Shown piece by piece: positions 23,341-31,627 of a DNA stretch of 34,874 bases. The DNA lies in assembly GCA_937889225.1 (NCBI GenBank), contig CALAST010000048.1:1-34874 (forward strand), given 5' to 3'. A program made the position numbers and the translations under genes. The first letter of the stretch is position 1. Each line of letters opens with the position of its first letter. The stretch is from an uncultured Lachnobacterium sp. (lineage in GTDB: Bacteria > Bacillota > Clostridia > Lachnospirales > Lachnospiraceae). Below the pieces are notes generated by a model. The model had not been told where the DNA came from, searched no databases, and saw nothing but the letters and a program-made list of their open reading frames with translations.

Positions 23341-24666
23341 ATGAGTAAACCAATCGTGGCCATTGTAGGCCGTCCAAATGTTGGAAAATCAACCCTCTTT
23401 AATGCTTTGGCAGGAGAACGTATTTCCATTGTAAAAGATACGCCGGGTGTTACAAGAGACCGTATTTATGCAGACGTATCATGGCTGGATTATAATTTTA
23501 CTATGATAGATACAGGCGGTATTGAACCGGAAAGCAGTGATATTATTTTGTCGCAGATGCGTGACCAGGCACAGATTGCCATTGATACTGCAGATGTGAT
23601 TATATTTTTGGTAGATGTAAGACAAGGCTTGCAGGATGCGGATTCTAAAGTAGCTGATATGCTTCGTCGTTCTCATAAGCCGGTTATTTTGGTTGTAAAT
23701 AAAGTAGACAGTTTTGATAAATTTATGACAGATGTATACGAATTTTACAATCTGGGAATCGGAGAACCATTCCCAATTTCTGCGGTAGATAAACTGGGAC
23801 TAGGTGATATGCTGGATGAGGTAGTAAAATACTTCCCTGATTCTGCAAAAGAAGAAGTAGAAGATGAACGTCCGAAGATTGCCATTGTAGGAAAGCCAAA
23901 TGTAGGAAAATCTTCTCTTGTAAATAAATTGGCACAGGAAGACCGCGTAATTGTATCCAATATTGCAGGTACAACCCGTGATGCGATTGATACGGCAGTA
24001 AAATTCAATGGAAAAGAATATGTGTTTATTGATACGGCAGGTATCCGCAGAAAGAGCAAAGTAAAAGAAGATATTGAGCGTTACAGTATTATTCGTGCTG
24101 TTGCAGCAGTAGAGCGAGCAGATGTCGTTTTAATCGTAATTGATGCAACGGAAGGTGTTACGGAGCAGGATGCAAAAATTGCCGGAATTGCTCATGACCG
24201 CGGAAAAGGCATTATTGTTGTCGTAAATAAATGGGATGCGATTGAAAAAGATAACAATACCGTAAAAGAACATACACAGGATATTCGTGATATTTTAAGT
24301 TTTATGCCATATGCTGAAATTTTATTTGTTTCTGCAAAATCAGGGCAGAGACTGCATAAGATTTTTGAGACTATCGACATTGTTATTGAAAATAACAGCA
24401 TGCGTGTTGCAACAGGTGTATTAAATGAAATCGTTGCAGAAGCAGTTGCAATGCAGCAGACACCGACTGATAAAGGCAAACGCTTAAAGATTTACTATGT
24501 AACGCAAGTATCCGTAAAGCCACCAACATTTGTTATTTTTGTAAATGACAAGAATCTGATGCATTTTTCATACACCAGATATTTAGAAAACCGTATCCGA
24601 GAAACTTTTGGATTTAAGGGAACAGCTCTTAGATTCATTGCCCGCGAACGAAAGGAAGATAAATAA
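23341..24666 (+). CDS. der: Ribosome assembly GTPase Der (EngA)
   Basis: Der has two tandem GTPase domains and a KH-like C-terminal domain and is needed for 50S subunit maturation. P-loops are GRPNVGKST (about residues 10-18) and GKPNVGKSS (about 184-192), with DTGG and DTAG G3 motifs and NKVD and NKWD G4 motifs. The 441-aa length is standard. ATG 23341 has GAGGA 6 bases upstream; the longer frame from GTG 23329 overlaps the ribosome site. It follows the DUF512 gene by 50 bases and precedes plsY by 2. Confidence 0.97.
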   Translation: MSKPIVAIVGRPNVGKSTLFNALAGERISIVKDTPGVTRDRIYADVSWLDYNFTMIDTGGIEPESSDIILSQMRDQAQIAIDTADVIIFLVDVRQGLQDADSKVADMLRRSHKPVILVVNKVDSFDKFMTDVYEFYNLGIGEPFPISAVDKLGLGDMLDEVVKYFPDSAKEEVEDERPKIAIVGKPNVGKSSLVNKLAQEDRVIVSNIAGTTRDAIDTAVKFNGKEYVFIDTAGIRRKSKVKEDIERYSIIRAVAAVERADVVLIVIDATEGVTEQDAKIAGIAHDRGKGIIVVVNKWDAIEKDNNTVKEHTQDIRDILSFMPYAEILFVSAKSGQRLHKIFETIDIVIENNSMRVATGVLNEIVAEAVAMQQTPTDKGKRLKIYYVTQVSVKPPTFVIFVNDKNLMHFSYTRYLENRIRETFGFKGTALRFIARERKEDK

Positions 24667-24668
24667 TT

Positions 24669-25313
24669 ATGGCACTTAGATTAGCAGCAGTTGCGATTGG
24701 TTATGTGTTTGGTCTGTTCCAGACAGGGTACATTTATGGAAAGACACAAGGGATTGACATTCGTCAGCACGGTAGCGGTAATTCGGGTGCTACGAATACC
24801 CTTCGTACCTTAGGAAAAAAAGCAGGTGCGATAGCATTTTTTGGAGATTTGATGAAAGCGATTTTACCGGTATTGCTTGTAAAATTCTTATTTGCAGACT
24901 CTTTTGAGGGAGATATCAAAGTCTTGGAAATGTATGCAGGACTTGGTGCGGTACTTGGGCATAACTTCCCATTTTATATGAAATTCAAAGGTGGAAAGGG
25001 AATTGCTTCTACAGGAGGTGTTGCGATTGCGGTATGTCCGCTAACAGTACCGGTATGTTTGGGAGTATTTATCCTCTGCGTAAAGAAAACCAGATATGTA
25101 TCGCTTGGTTCTATTCTTATGGCCATTTTATTTTTTGCTCAGGTAGTGCTGTTTAATGCAAATGGAATATTAGGCATAGCACCGGAGGCAGTTATGGAAT
25201 TTAATATTTTGACGTTTGTATTTTCCGCATTAGCGGTATATCGTCATAGAGCGAATATTGTACGTTTATTGAATGGAACAGAAAATAAATTAGGCGAAAA
25301 AGCTAAGAAGTAA
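24669..25313 (+). CDS. plsY: Glycerol-3-phosphate acyltransferase PlsY
   Basis: PlsY transfers an acyl group from acyl-phosphate to glycerol-3-phosphate, the first step of phospholipid synthesis, in the membrane. The 214-aa protein has several hydrophobic segments and the three conserved cytosolic-loop motifs: GSGNSGATNTLRTLG (about residues 36-50), HNFPFYMKFKGGKGIAST (about 98-115) and a C-terminal YRHRANIVRLLNGTE. It starts 2 bases after der and is followed by gpsA, whose product makes its glycerol-3-phosphate substrate, so this is a functional pairing. Confidence 0.95.
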   Translation: MALRLAAVAIGYVFGLFQTGYIYGKTQGIDIRQHGSGNSGATNTLRTLGKKAGAIAFFGDLMKAILPVLLVKFLFADSFEGDIKVLEMYAGLGAVLGHNFPFYMKFKGGKGIASTGGVAIAVCPLTVPVCLGVFILCVKKTRYVSLGSILMAILFFAQVVLFNANGILGIAPEAVMEFNILTFVFSALAVYRHRANIVRLLNGTENKLGEKAKK

Positions 25314-25378
25314 ACACTTGCAGTTCGTGTAGCCTGAAACAAGTTGAAAGCTATAAGTGAGTGAAAGAGGTAAAAATT

Positions 25379-26386
25379 ATGAAAAACATAGGAATCATTG
25401 GAGCTGGGAGCTGGGGTACGGCACTAGCTGTGAATCTTACAAAAAATGGACATCAGGTAACGATTTGGTCCATTATGGAAGATGAAATCAAAATGTTAAA
25501 AGAACACCATGAGCATTTAGACAAACTTCCGGGTGTTAAATTAGATGAAAGTATGCAGTTTACCTGCAATTTAGAAGAAGCAATTTTAAATAAAGATATG
25601 CTTGTGTTAGCCGTGCCTTCTATTTTTACCAGAAGCACAGCAAAATCTATGGCACCTTTTGTAACAGACAAACAAACCATAGTTTGTGTAGCAAAAGGAA
25701 TTGAAGATGGCACTTTGATGACCATTTCAGAAGTAGTAGAAGACGAAATCCCAAATGCAGATGTTTGTGTGCTTTGCGGACCTTCCCATGCAGAAGAAGT
25801 AGGTATTGGTCTTCCAACATTAGTTGTCGCAGGGGCAAAAAGCCGTAAATCCGCAGAAAAAATCCAAGATACCTTTATGAATGAAACGTTTCGTGTTTAT
25901 ACAACGCCGGATGTACTTGGTATGGAATTAGGCGGTTCATTGAAAAACGTAATTGCCCTTGCAGCAGGTATGGCAGATGGGCTTGGATATGGAGATAATA
26001 CAAAAGCAGCTCTGATTACCAGAGGTGTTGCAGAAGTTGCTCGTCTTGCAGTTGCAATGGGAGCAAAACAGGAAACATTAAATGGTTTAACAGGCATTGG
26101 AGATTTGATTGTGACCTGTCAAAGTAAACACAGTCGTAATCGTAAAGCAGGCATGTTGATGGGACAGGGTATGACCATGGAAGAAGCTACTAAAGAAGTA
26201 AAAATGGTAGTGGAAGGTGTATATTCTGCAAAAGCAGCACTTGCTTTGGCGAAGAAGTATTATATCACCATGCCAATTATTGAAGAAGTAAATAAGGTAT
26301 TATTTGAAGATAAACCGGTAAAAGAAGCTCTTGTAGATTTAATGCTTCGTGATAAGAGAACGGAAAATATTAATGTAGAGTGGTAG
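25379..26386 (+). CDS. gpsA: Glycerol-3-phosphate dehydrogenase [NAD(P)+]
   Basis: GpsA reduces dihydroxyacetone phosphate to glycerol-3-phosphate, the substrate of PlsY. The N-terminal dinucleotide-binding motif GIIGAGSWGTALA is complete, CVAKGIE and CGPSHAEEV follow, and the catalytic region GSLKNVIALAAGMADGLGYG contains the conserved Lys; LTGIGDLIVTC and SRNRKAG are also family motifs. The 335-aa length is normal. ATG 25379 was chosen with GAGG upstream; GTG 25361 overlaps that site. It is the last gene of the DUF512-der-plsY-gpsA operon. Confidence 0.97.
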   Translation: MKNIGIIGAGSWGTALAVNLTKNGHQVTIWSIMEDEIKMLKEHHEHLDKLPGVKLDESMQFTCNLEEAILNKDMLVLAVPSIFTRSTAKSMAPFVTDKQTIVCVAKGIEDGTLMTISEVVEDEIPNADVCVLCGPSHAEEVGIGLPTLVVAGAKSRKSAEKIQDTFMNETFRVYTTPDVLGMELGGSLKNVIALAAGMADGLGYGDNTKAALITRGVAEVARLAVAMGAKQETLNGLTGIGDLIVTCQSKHSRNRKAGMLMGQGMTMEEATKEVKMVVEGVYSAKAALALAKKYYITMPIIEEVNKVLFEDKPVKEALVDLMLRDKRTENINVEW

Positions 26387-26400
26387 ACTTTTACTGGGAA

Positions 26401-26428
26401 GTGTCCGCTTTACGATAGAGAGCGGATA
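26401..26428 (+). repeat. Fragment of the A repeat (A9) forming a hairpin
   Basis: GTGTCCGCTTTAC (26401-26413) is identical to the right end of copy A7. TGTCCGCT (26402-26409) pairs with AGCGGATA (26421-26428), a rearranged hairpin between gpsA and dut. No T-run follows. Confidence 0.4.
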
Positions 26429-26480
26429 TATAGAAGTTTGTCATTGCATATAAAATATTATATGAAAGGGAATAAAGGAA

Positions 26481-26912
26481 ATGAATATTCGTATCAAATA
26501 CTTTACAGATAAGATTGAAAAGCTTGACTATATTGACGGAAAATCTGACTGGATTGACCTTCGTGCATCCGAAGAAGTTGAGTTAAAGAAAGGGGAATTT
26601 AAACTGATTCCGCTTGGTGTTGCCATGGAAATTCCAAAAGGGTACGAAGCACATCTTGTGCCAAGAAGTTCTACATTTAAGACATGGGGAATCATTCAGA
26701 CAAACAGTATGGGTGTTGTAGACAATTCTTATTGCGGAGATGACGATATGTGGCGTATGCCCGTATTTGCGACGCGGGACACCATAATTCACGTAAATGA
26801 CCGAATTGCACAATTTCGTATTATGGAAAATCAGCCGAGAATTGTATTTGATGAAGTAAAAATGCTTGGAAATAACAGCAGAGGCGGATTCGGTACGACA
26901 GGAAAAAATTAG
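26481..26912 (+). CDS. dut: dUTP diphosphatase-like protein
   Basis: A 143-aa trimeric-type dUTPase, which hydrolyses dUTP to dUMP and so keeps uracil out of DNA. All five motifs can be found: DLRA (1), PRSSTF (2), GVVDNSYCGDDDMW (3, with the catalytic Asp), NDRIAQFRI (4) and RGGFGTTG (5, P-loop-like). Motif 3 departs from the usual GxxDxxYxGE by extra acidic residues and Trp. The ribosome site is AAAGGGAATAAAGGA. It stands between gpsA and a separately promoted ABC ATPase. Confidence 0.9.
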   Translation: MNIRIKYFTDKIEKLDYIDGKSDWIDLRASEEVELKKGEFKLIPLGVAMEIPKGYEAHLVPRSSTFKTWGIIQTNSMGVVDNSYCGDDDMWRMPVFATRDTIIHVNDRIAQFRIMENQPRIVFDEVKMLGNNSRGGFGTTGKN

Positions 26913-26926
26913 CTATTGTACACAGA

Positions 26927-26966
26927 GCAGTCAAACACTTGCTGTTTGGCTGCGTAAGAACATGAT
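26927..26966 (+). repeat. Repeat B2 (hairpin with CTTGC loop)
   Basis: GCAGTCAAACA (26927-26937) pairs with TGTTTGGCTGC (26943-26953) around loop CTTGC, followed by GTAAGAACATGAT (26954-26966). The loop and the 13-base tail are identical to copy B1 at 11.8 kb while the stem bases differ in a pairing-preserving way. It lies directly after dut. Confidence 0.55.
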
Positions 26967-27062
26967 GAACAAGTGGTTTCTGCATGTGAATAGGAACAAA
27001 AGTTAGTTCGTCAATTTGCCATAAGAACAGAAAAAACTTTGGCTTTTTTGACAGTAGTTTTT

Positions 27063-27092
27063 TTGACAAGTCTCATATATGATAGATATAGT
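27063..27092 (+). promoter_or_regulatory. Promoter of the MsmX/UgpC-type ATPase gene
   Basis: A perfect TTGACA (27063-27068), an 18-base spacer and TATAGT (27087-27092) lie about 47 bases before the ATG. A second TTGACA at 27048 is not well spaced to any -10 box. Confidence 0.6.
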
Positions 27093-27138
27093 AAATAGTC
27101 AAGAGAGACAAACGTACTTTTAGGAGGGATTTTTAGAA

Positions 27139-28245
27139 ATGGCAAGTTTATCTTTAAAAAACATTTGCAAAAAATATGACAATGGATTTGAAGCAGTAAA
27201 AGATTTTAATCTTGAAGTAGCAGACAAAGAGTTTATCATTTTCGTAGGACCTTCAGGATGTGGTAAATCTACAACACTTCGTATGATCGCTGGTTTGGAA
27301 GATATTTCTTCCGGTGAATTCCGTATTGATGGAAAACTTATGAACGACGTTGAACCAAAAGACAGAGATATCGCAATGGTATTCCAGAACTATGCGTTAT
27401 ATCCACATATGACAGTATTTGATAATATGGCATTTGGTTTAAAACTCCGTAAAGTTCCAAAAGATGAAATTGATGCAAAAGTTCGTGAAGCAGCTAGAAT
27501 TCTTGACCTTGAGAAATTATTAGACCGTAAACCAAAGGCTTTATCCGGTGGTCAGAGACAGCGTGTTGCTATGGGTCGTGCTATCGTTCGTAATCCAAAA
27601 GTATTCCTTATGGACGAACCTTTATCAAACCTTGATGCAAAACTTCGTGTACAGATGCGTGCTGAAATCGCTGCATTACATAACAGATTAGGCGTTACTA
27701 TTATCTACGTTACACATGACCAGACAGAAGCTATGACACTTGGTACAAGAATCGTAGTATTAAAAGATGGTGTTATCATGCAGGTAGATTCTCCACAGAA
27801 ACTTTACAACGAACCAAACAACTTATTCGTTGCTGGTTTCATCGGATCTCCACAGATGAACTTCGTAGATGCAAAAGTAGAAGTAACTGGCGACAAAGCT
27901 ACATTAGTATTTGGTGAATTCAGAGTAGAATTACCAGCAGCTAAAGCTAAGAAAGTTATCGATGGCGGATATGCAGGAAAGACAGTTGTTATGGGTATCA
28001 GACCAGAAGATATCAGCAATGAACCTGAATTCCTTGCTAAATGGCCAAACATCAGCTCTATCGTTACAAACAACGAATTACTTGGTGCTGAATCTATGGT
28101 ATACTACACAGTTGCAGGCGCTAACATGTCAGCAAGAGTTGCTGCTAGCACAAACGCTAAATATAATGACCCAATTACACTCGCTATCAATCCTGATAAA
28201 GTTCACGTATTTGATAAAGAGACTGAATTGACAATCACAAACTAA
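27139..28245 (+). CDS. msmX: Carbohydrate ABC transporter ATP-binding protein (MsmX/UgpC-type)
   Basis: A 368-aa ATPase of the CUT1 sugar importer class. Walker A GPSGCGKST is near residues 38-46, the signature is LSGGQRQRVAMGR, Walker B is VFLMDEPLSNLDAKLR and the switch His is in VTHDQTEAM. A MalK-like C-terminal domain of about 130 residues contains MGIRPEDI. It has no adjacent permease or binding protein, as with Bacillus msmX, whose product energises several sugar importers; that shared role is likely here. Codons look more biased toward AAC, TTC and CGT than in neighbours, suggesting high expression. AGGAGG precedes the ATG. Confidence 0.9.
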   Translation: MASLSLKNICKKYDNGFEAVKDFNLEVADKEFIIFVGPSGCGKSTTLRMIAGLEDISSGEFRIDGKLMNDVEPKDRDIAMVFQNYALYPHMTVFDNMAFGLKLRKVPKDEIDAKVREAARILDLEKLLDRKPKALSGGQRQRVAMGRAIVRNPKVFLMDEPLSNLDAKLRVQMRAEIAALHNRLGVTIIYVTHDQTEAMTLGTRIVVLKDGVIMQVDSPQKLYNEPNNLFVAGFIGSPQMNFVDAKVEVTGDKATLVFGEFRVELPAAKAKKVIDGGYAGKTVVMGIRPEDISNEPEFLAKWPNISSIVTNNELLGAESMVYYTVAGANMSARVAASTNAKYNDPITLAINPDKVHVFDKETELTITN

Positions 28246-28274
28246 TTCGTTAAAATTAAATAGTTGTAAATTTT

Positions 28275-28304
28275 GGCAGGGTGTAAATTTACACCCTGTC
28301 TTTT
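28275..28304 (+). terminator. Intrinsic terminator after msmX
   Basis: GGCAGGGTGTAAA (28275-28287) is followed at once by its complement TTTACACCCTGTC (28288-28300) and then TTTT. The near-perfect palindrome forms a strong stem. Confidence 0.82.
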
Positions 28305-28322
28305 ATATAACAGGAGATACTT

Positions 28323-29372
28323 ATGATTTCAAAACAGAAAATGGTAAATACCTTAAATGAAATAAAAGAAATTGCCAATTTAGAGTTGGTTCTTTTTTCG
28401 GAAGATGGAAAACGCTTAATAGGAACCTTTTCGGAAGAAAATGAAGAGCATATATCACAAAAATCAAAGACATTTCCTATTTCTGTAGAAGGCGATGATG
28501 ATTATTGTTTAGTGTTATATGGAGAAAACACAGAAAATGAAATTATAGGAAAAATGGCGGCATGTCAGGTGCGTAATTTAATTCTTAGCAAAACAGAAGA
28601 ATTTGATCGCAATAATTTTATTCAGAATGTTTTATTAGGAAATATGCTTTCTATAGATATGTATAGTAAGGCAAAGAAATTGCATATAGAGCCAAAGCCT
28701 AGAGTGACTTTTCTAATAGATACAGGGAGCAAAAGTACAGATGTAGTATTAGAATTAGTAAAGAATCTGTCCGATTTAAAGACCGGTGACTTTGTTACAA
28801 CAATAGATGAGCATAGCGTTGTCTTAGTAAAAGATGTAACAAATATCAAAGAGCATGAATTAGAAGAAGCATTAGAATCTATTGCAGCTAGCTTAGTAGA
28901 CAATTTGCAGATGGATGCAATGATAAAGGTTCGTATCGGATATGGTAATGTCATTGAACAGATTCCAGACATTGCGCAGTCTTATCAGGAAGCGAAGCTT
29001 GCGCTTGAAGTGGGGAAGGTATTCTATGCAGAACGTCAAACTATTTCGTATGGCAGACTTGGTATTGGACGTTTGATTTATCAGCTTCCAATGAGTTTGT
29101 GTGATATGTTTATCAAAGAAGTATTTGGTGATAAGATTCCAGAGATTTTGGATGATGAGGAATCTATGTCTACAATTAATAAATTCTTTGAGAATAACTT
29201 AAATATTTCAGAAACAGCAAGACAATTATATGTACATAGAAATACATTAGTATATAGATTAGAGCGTATCGAAAAGATTATCGGATTAGATATCCGTAAA
29301 TTTGATGATGCGATGACCTTCCGTATAGCGGTGATGGTATTAGCACACGTGAAGGATACAAAAAATAAGTAG
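28323..29372 (+). CDS. PucR/CdaR-type helix-turn-helix regulator
   Basis: A 349-aa probable transcription regulator. The C-terminal 60 residues (INKFFENNLNISETARQLYV, then HRNTLVYRLERIEKIIGLDI) are the PucR-type helix-turn-helix found in CdaR, sugar-diacid and purine regulators. The middle (about 120-260) resembles the GGDEF-like/CdaR region with IGYG...SYQEAKLALEVG. The N-terminus (1-100) may be a small sensor domain. AGGAGA precedes the ATG. It lies 77 bases after the sugar-transport ATPase gene, separated by a terminator, so a role in carbohydrate uptake control is possible but unproven. Confidence 0.85.
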   Translation: MISKQKMVNTLNEIKEIANLELVLFSEDGKRLIGTFSEENEEHISQKSKTFPISVEGDDDYCLVLYGENTENEIIGKMAACQVRNLILSKTEEFDRNNFIQNVLLGNMLSIDMYSKAKKLHIEPKPRVTFLIDTGSKSTDVVLELVKNLSDLKTGDFVTTIDEHSVVLVKDVTNIKEHELEEALESIAASLVDNLQMDAMIKVRIGYGNVIEQIPDIAQSYQEAKLALEVGKVFYAERQTISYGRLGIGRLIYQLPMSLCDMFIKEVFGDKIPEILDDEESMSTINKFFENNLNISETARQLYVHRNTLVYRLERIEKIIGLDIRKFDDAMTFRIAVMVLAHVKDTKNK

Positions 29373-29406
29373 TAATTAAGTAGTGATAAAAGTAGAGGAA
29401 GATAGC

Positions 29407-31329
29407 ATGGCAAAAAAGACAACATACGATGAGAGTAGTATTTCCATATTGGAGGGACTTGAGGCAGTTCGTAAACGTCCGGGGATGTATATCGGCAGTG
29501 TTTCGAGAAAAGGTCTCAATCATTTAATCTATGAAATCGTAGACAACTCTGTAGATGAACACTTAGCAGGCGAGTGTGATACTATTTGGGTGACTTTAGA
29601 AAAAGATGGTTCTTGTACAGTAGAAGATAATGGTCGTGGTATTCCTGTTGGTATGCATGCAAAAGGGGTATCCGCAGCACGTATTGTATTTTCTACCTTA
29701 CATGCAGGTGGTAAGTTTGATGATTCTGTATACAAAACTAGTGGCGGTCTTCATGGTGTAGGTTCGTCGGTTGTAAATGCGCTTTCTACTTATATGGATA
29801 TTGAGATTAGTCGTGAAGGTTATGTGCATCACGACCGTTATGAAAGAGGAAATCCTACTGTAAAATTAGAAGGGGGACTTCTTCCAAAAATTTCAAAGAC
29901 AAAGAAAACAGGTACAAAGATTAATTTCTTACCTGACCCAGAAATTTTTGAAAAGACTTACTTCAAAGAAGAGGATGTAAAGAGCCGTATGCATGAAACG
30001 GCCTATTTAAATCCAAATCTTACTATTATATATGAAGATCGCCGTAAGGATGACATTGAACATATCGAATACCATGAACCAGATGGTATTATTGGATTTG
30101 TAAAAGATTTAAATAAAAATATAGATACCATTCACGATGTCATTTATTTCAAGGGAGAAAGTGATGGTATTACGGTAGAAGCAGCGATTCAGTATACGAA
30201 CGAATTCCATGAAAATATTCTAGGTTTCTGTAACAATATTTATAATGCAGAAGGTGGTACACATATTACAGGATATAAGACTGCAATGACTACCATTATT
30301 AATGCATATGCTCGTGAACTTGGTATTTTAAAAGAAAGGGATGTAAACTTTACTGGTGCAGATGTACGAAATGGTATGACTGCAGTCGTATCTATCAAAC
30401 ATCCAGATCCACGTTTTGAAGGTCAGACAAAGACGAAATTAGACAATCCAGATGCATCCCGTGTGACATCAAAAGTAACAGCAGATGAGATGCAGTTGTT
30501 TTTTGATAAAAATTTAGAAACATTAAAAGCAGTGATTTCCTGTGCTGAAAAAGCAGCGAAAATCCGTAAGACAGAAGAGAAGGCAAAAACAAACCTTCTT
30601 ACAAAACAGAAATTCTCCTTTGATTCCAATGGTAAGTTAGCAAACTGTGAAAGCCGTGATGCTTCCAAGTGTGAATTATTTATCGTAGAAGGGGATTCCG
30701 CTGGTGGCTCTGCGAAGATGGCGCGCAATCGTATGTATCAGGCGATTATGCCAATTCGTGGTAAAATCTTAAATGTAGAAAAAGCCAGCATTGATAAAGT
30801 CCTTGCGAATGCAGAAATCAAAACTATGATTAATGCTTTTGGCTGTGGATTTTCCGAAGGATATGGGAATGACTTTGATATTACCAAACTTCGTTATGAT
30901 AAGATTATTATCATGGCCGATGCGGATGTCGATGGAGCACATATCTCCACATTGCTGTTGACTTTATTCTATCGCTTTATGCCAGAGTTGATTTTTGAAG
31001 GTCATGTGTATGTAGCAATGCCACCACTTTACAAGGTTATTCCAAGTAAAGGAGAAGAGGAATATTTGTATGATGATGCGGCTTTAGAAAAATACAGACG
31101 TACTCATAAAGGTAATTTTACGCTACAGCGATACAAAGGTCTTGGGGAAATGGATGCGGACCAGCTTTGGGAAACTACATTAAATCCAGAGACACGTATG
31201 ATGCGCCGTGTAGAAATCGAAGATGGGCGTATGGCATCGGATGTAACAGCTATGTTAATGGGAACGGATGTACCTCCACGTAGAGCATTCATTCATGAAC
31301 ATGCTCATGATGCGGATTTGGATATCTAA
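29407..31329 (+). CDS. parE: Type IIA topoisomerase ATPase subunit (ParE-like)
   Basis: A 640-aa B subunit of a type IIA topoisomerase. ATPase motifs are YEIVDNSVDEHLAG, VEDNGRGIPVG, TLHAGGKF and GGLHGVGSSVVNALS; the TOPRIM domain has EGDSAGGSAK and DADVDGAHI, and PLRGK is PIRGKILNVEKA here. The C-terminus RYKGLGEMDADQLWETTLNP is typical. ATG 29407 follows AGAGGA. Linkage to the partner subunit without recF or dnaA, as expected away from oriC, favours topoisomerase IV (decatenation) over the gyrase pair; a gyrB label would be the main alternative. The gap to parC is 298 bases. Confidence 0.85.
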   Translation: MAKKTTYDESSISILEGLEAVRKRPGMYIGSVSRKGLNHLIYEIVDNSVDEHLAGECDTIWVTLEKDGSCTVEDNGRGIPVGMHAKGVSAARIVFSTLHAGGKFDDSVYKTSGGLHGVGSSVVNALSTYMDIEISREGYVHHDRYERGNPTVKLEGGLLPKISKTKKTGTKINFLPDPEIFEKTYFKEEDVKSRMHETAYLNPNLTIIYEDRRKDDIEHIEYHEPDGIIGFVKDLNKNIDTIHDVIYFKGESDGITVEAAIQYTNEFHENILGFCNNIYNAEGGTHITGYKTAMTTIINAYARELGILKERDVNFTGADVRNGMTAVVSIKHPDPRFEGQTKTKLDNPDASRVTSKVTADEMQLFFDKNLETLKAVISCAEKAAKIRKTEEKAKTNLLTKQKFSFDSNGKLANCESRDASKCELFIVEGDSAGGSAKMARNRMYQAIMPIRGKILNVEKASIDKVLANAEIKTMINAFGCGFSEGYGNDFDITKLRYDKIIIMADADVDGAHISTLLLTLFYRFMPELIFEGHVYVAMPPLYKVIPSKGEEEYLYDDAALEKYRRTHKGNFTLQRYKGLGEMDADQLWETTLNPETRMMRRVEIEDGRMASDVTAMLMGTDVPPRRAFIHEHAHDADLDI

Positions 31330-31627
31330 ACTTGAATTTGTAAACGGAATGTTTAGCATTTCCTGAGTACGGGATTTTGCGGGTATATAGAGGAAAAATT
31401 ATGTGAAATAGATTTTTTTAGCCATTTTTATTGTAAAAAAATAAGATATTATCTATATGGAAAATTTTTGTATGAAAATATCCGAGAATTATGAGATTTT
31501 AAGTATATTTTGATGTATTTTCTGCTATATAGATAAAAGCATTAAAAAATGATACTGTAAAATGATAAGAATGGAAGTGGATTTAAATTTTTTTTTATAT
31601 AGATTTAAAATTTTCTAGGAGAGAATT
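31330..31627. other. AT-rich gap between parE and parC
   Basis: This 298-base stretch contains no gene I can support. It holds a small hairpin near 31347-31364 (GGAATG with CATTTCC), several recurrences of TATATAG-like sequence and an extended -10-like TGCTATATA at 31523-31531. An internal promoter for parC is possible but no convincing -35 box is seen. Confidence 0.4.

Noticed and set aside
25314..25360. AACACTTGCAGTTCGTGTAG after plsY as a third B repeat
   Set aside because: It matches the loop region only; the stem and the GTAAGAACATGAT tail are missing.
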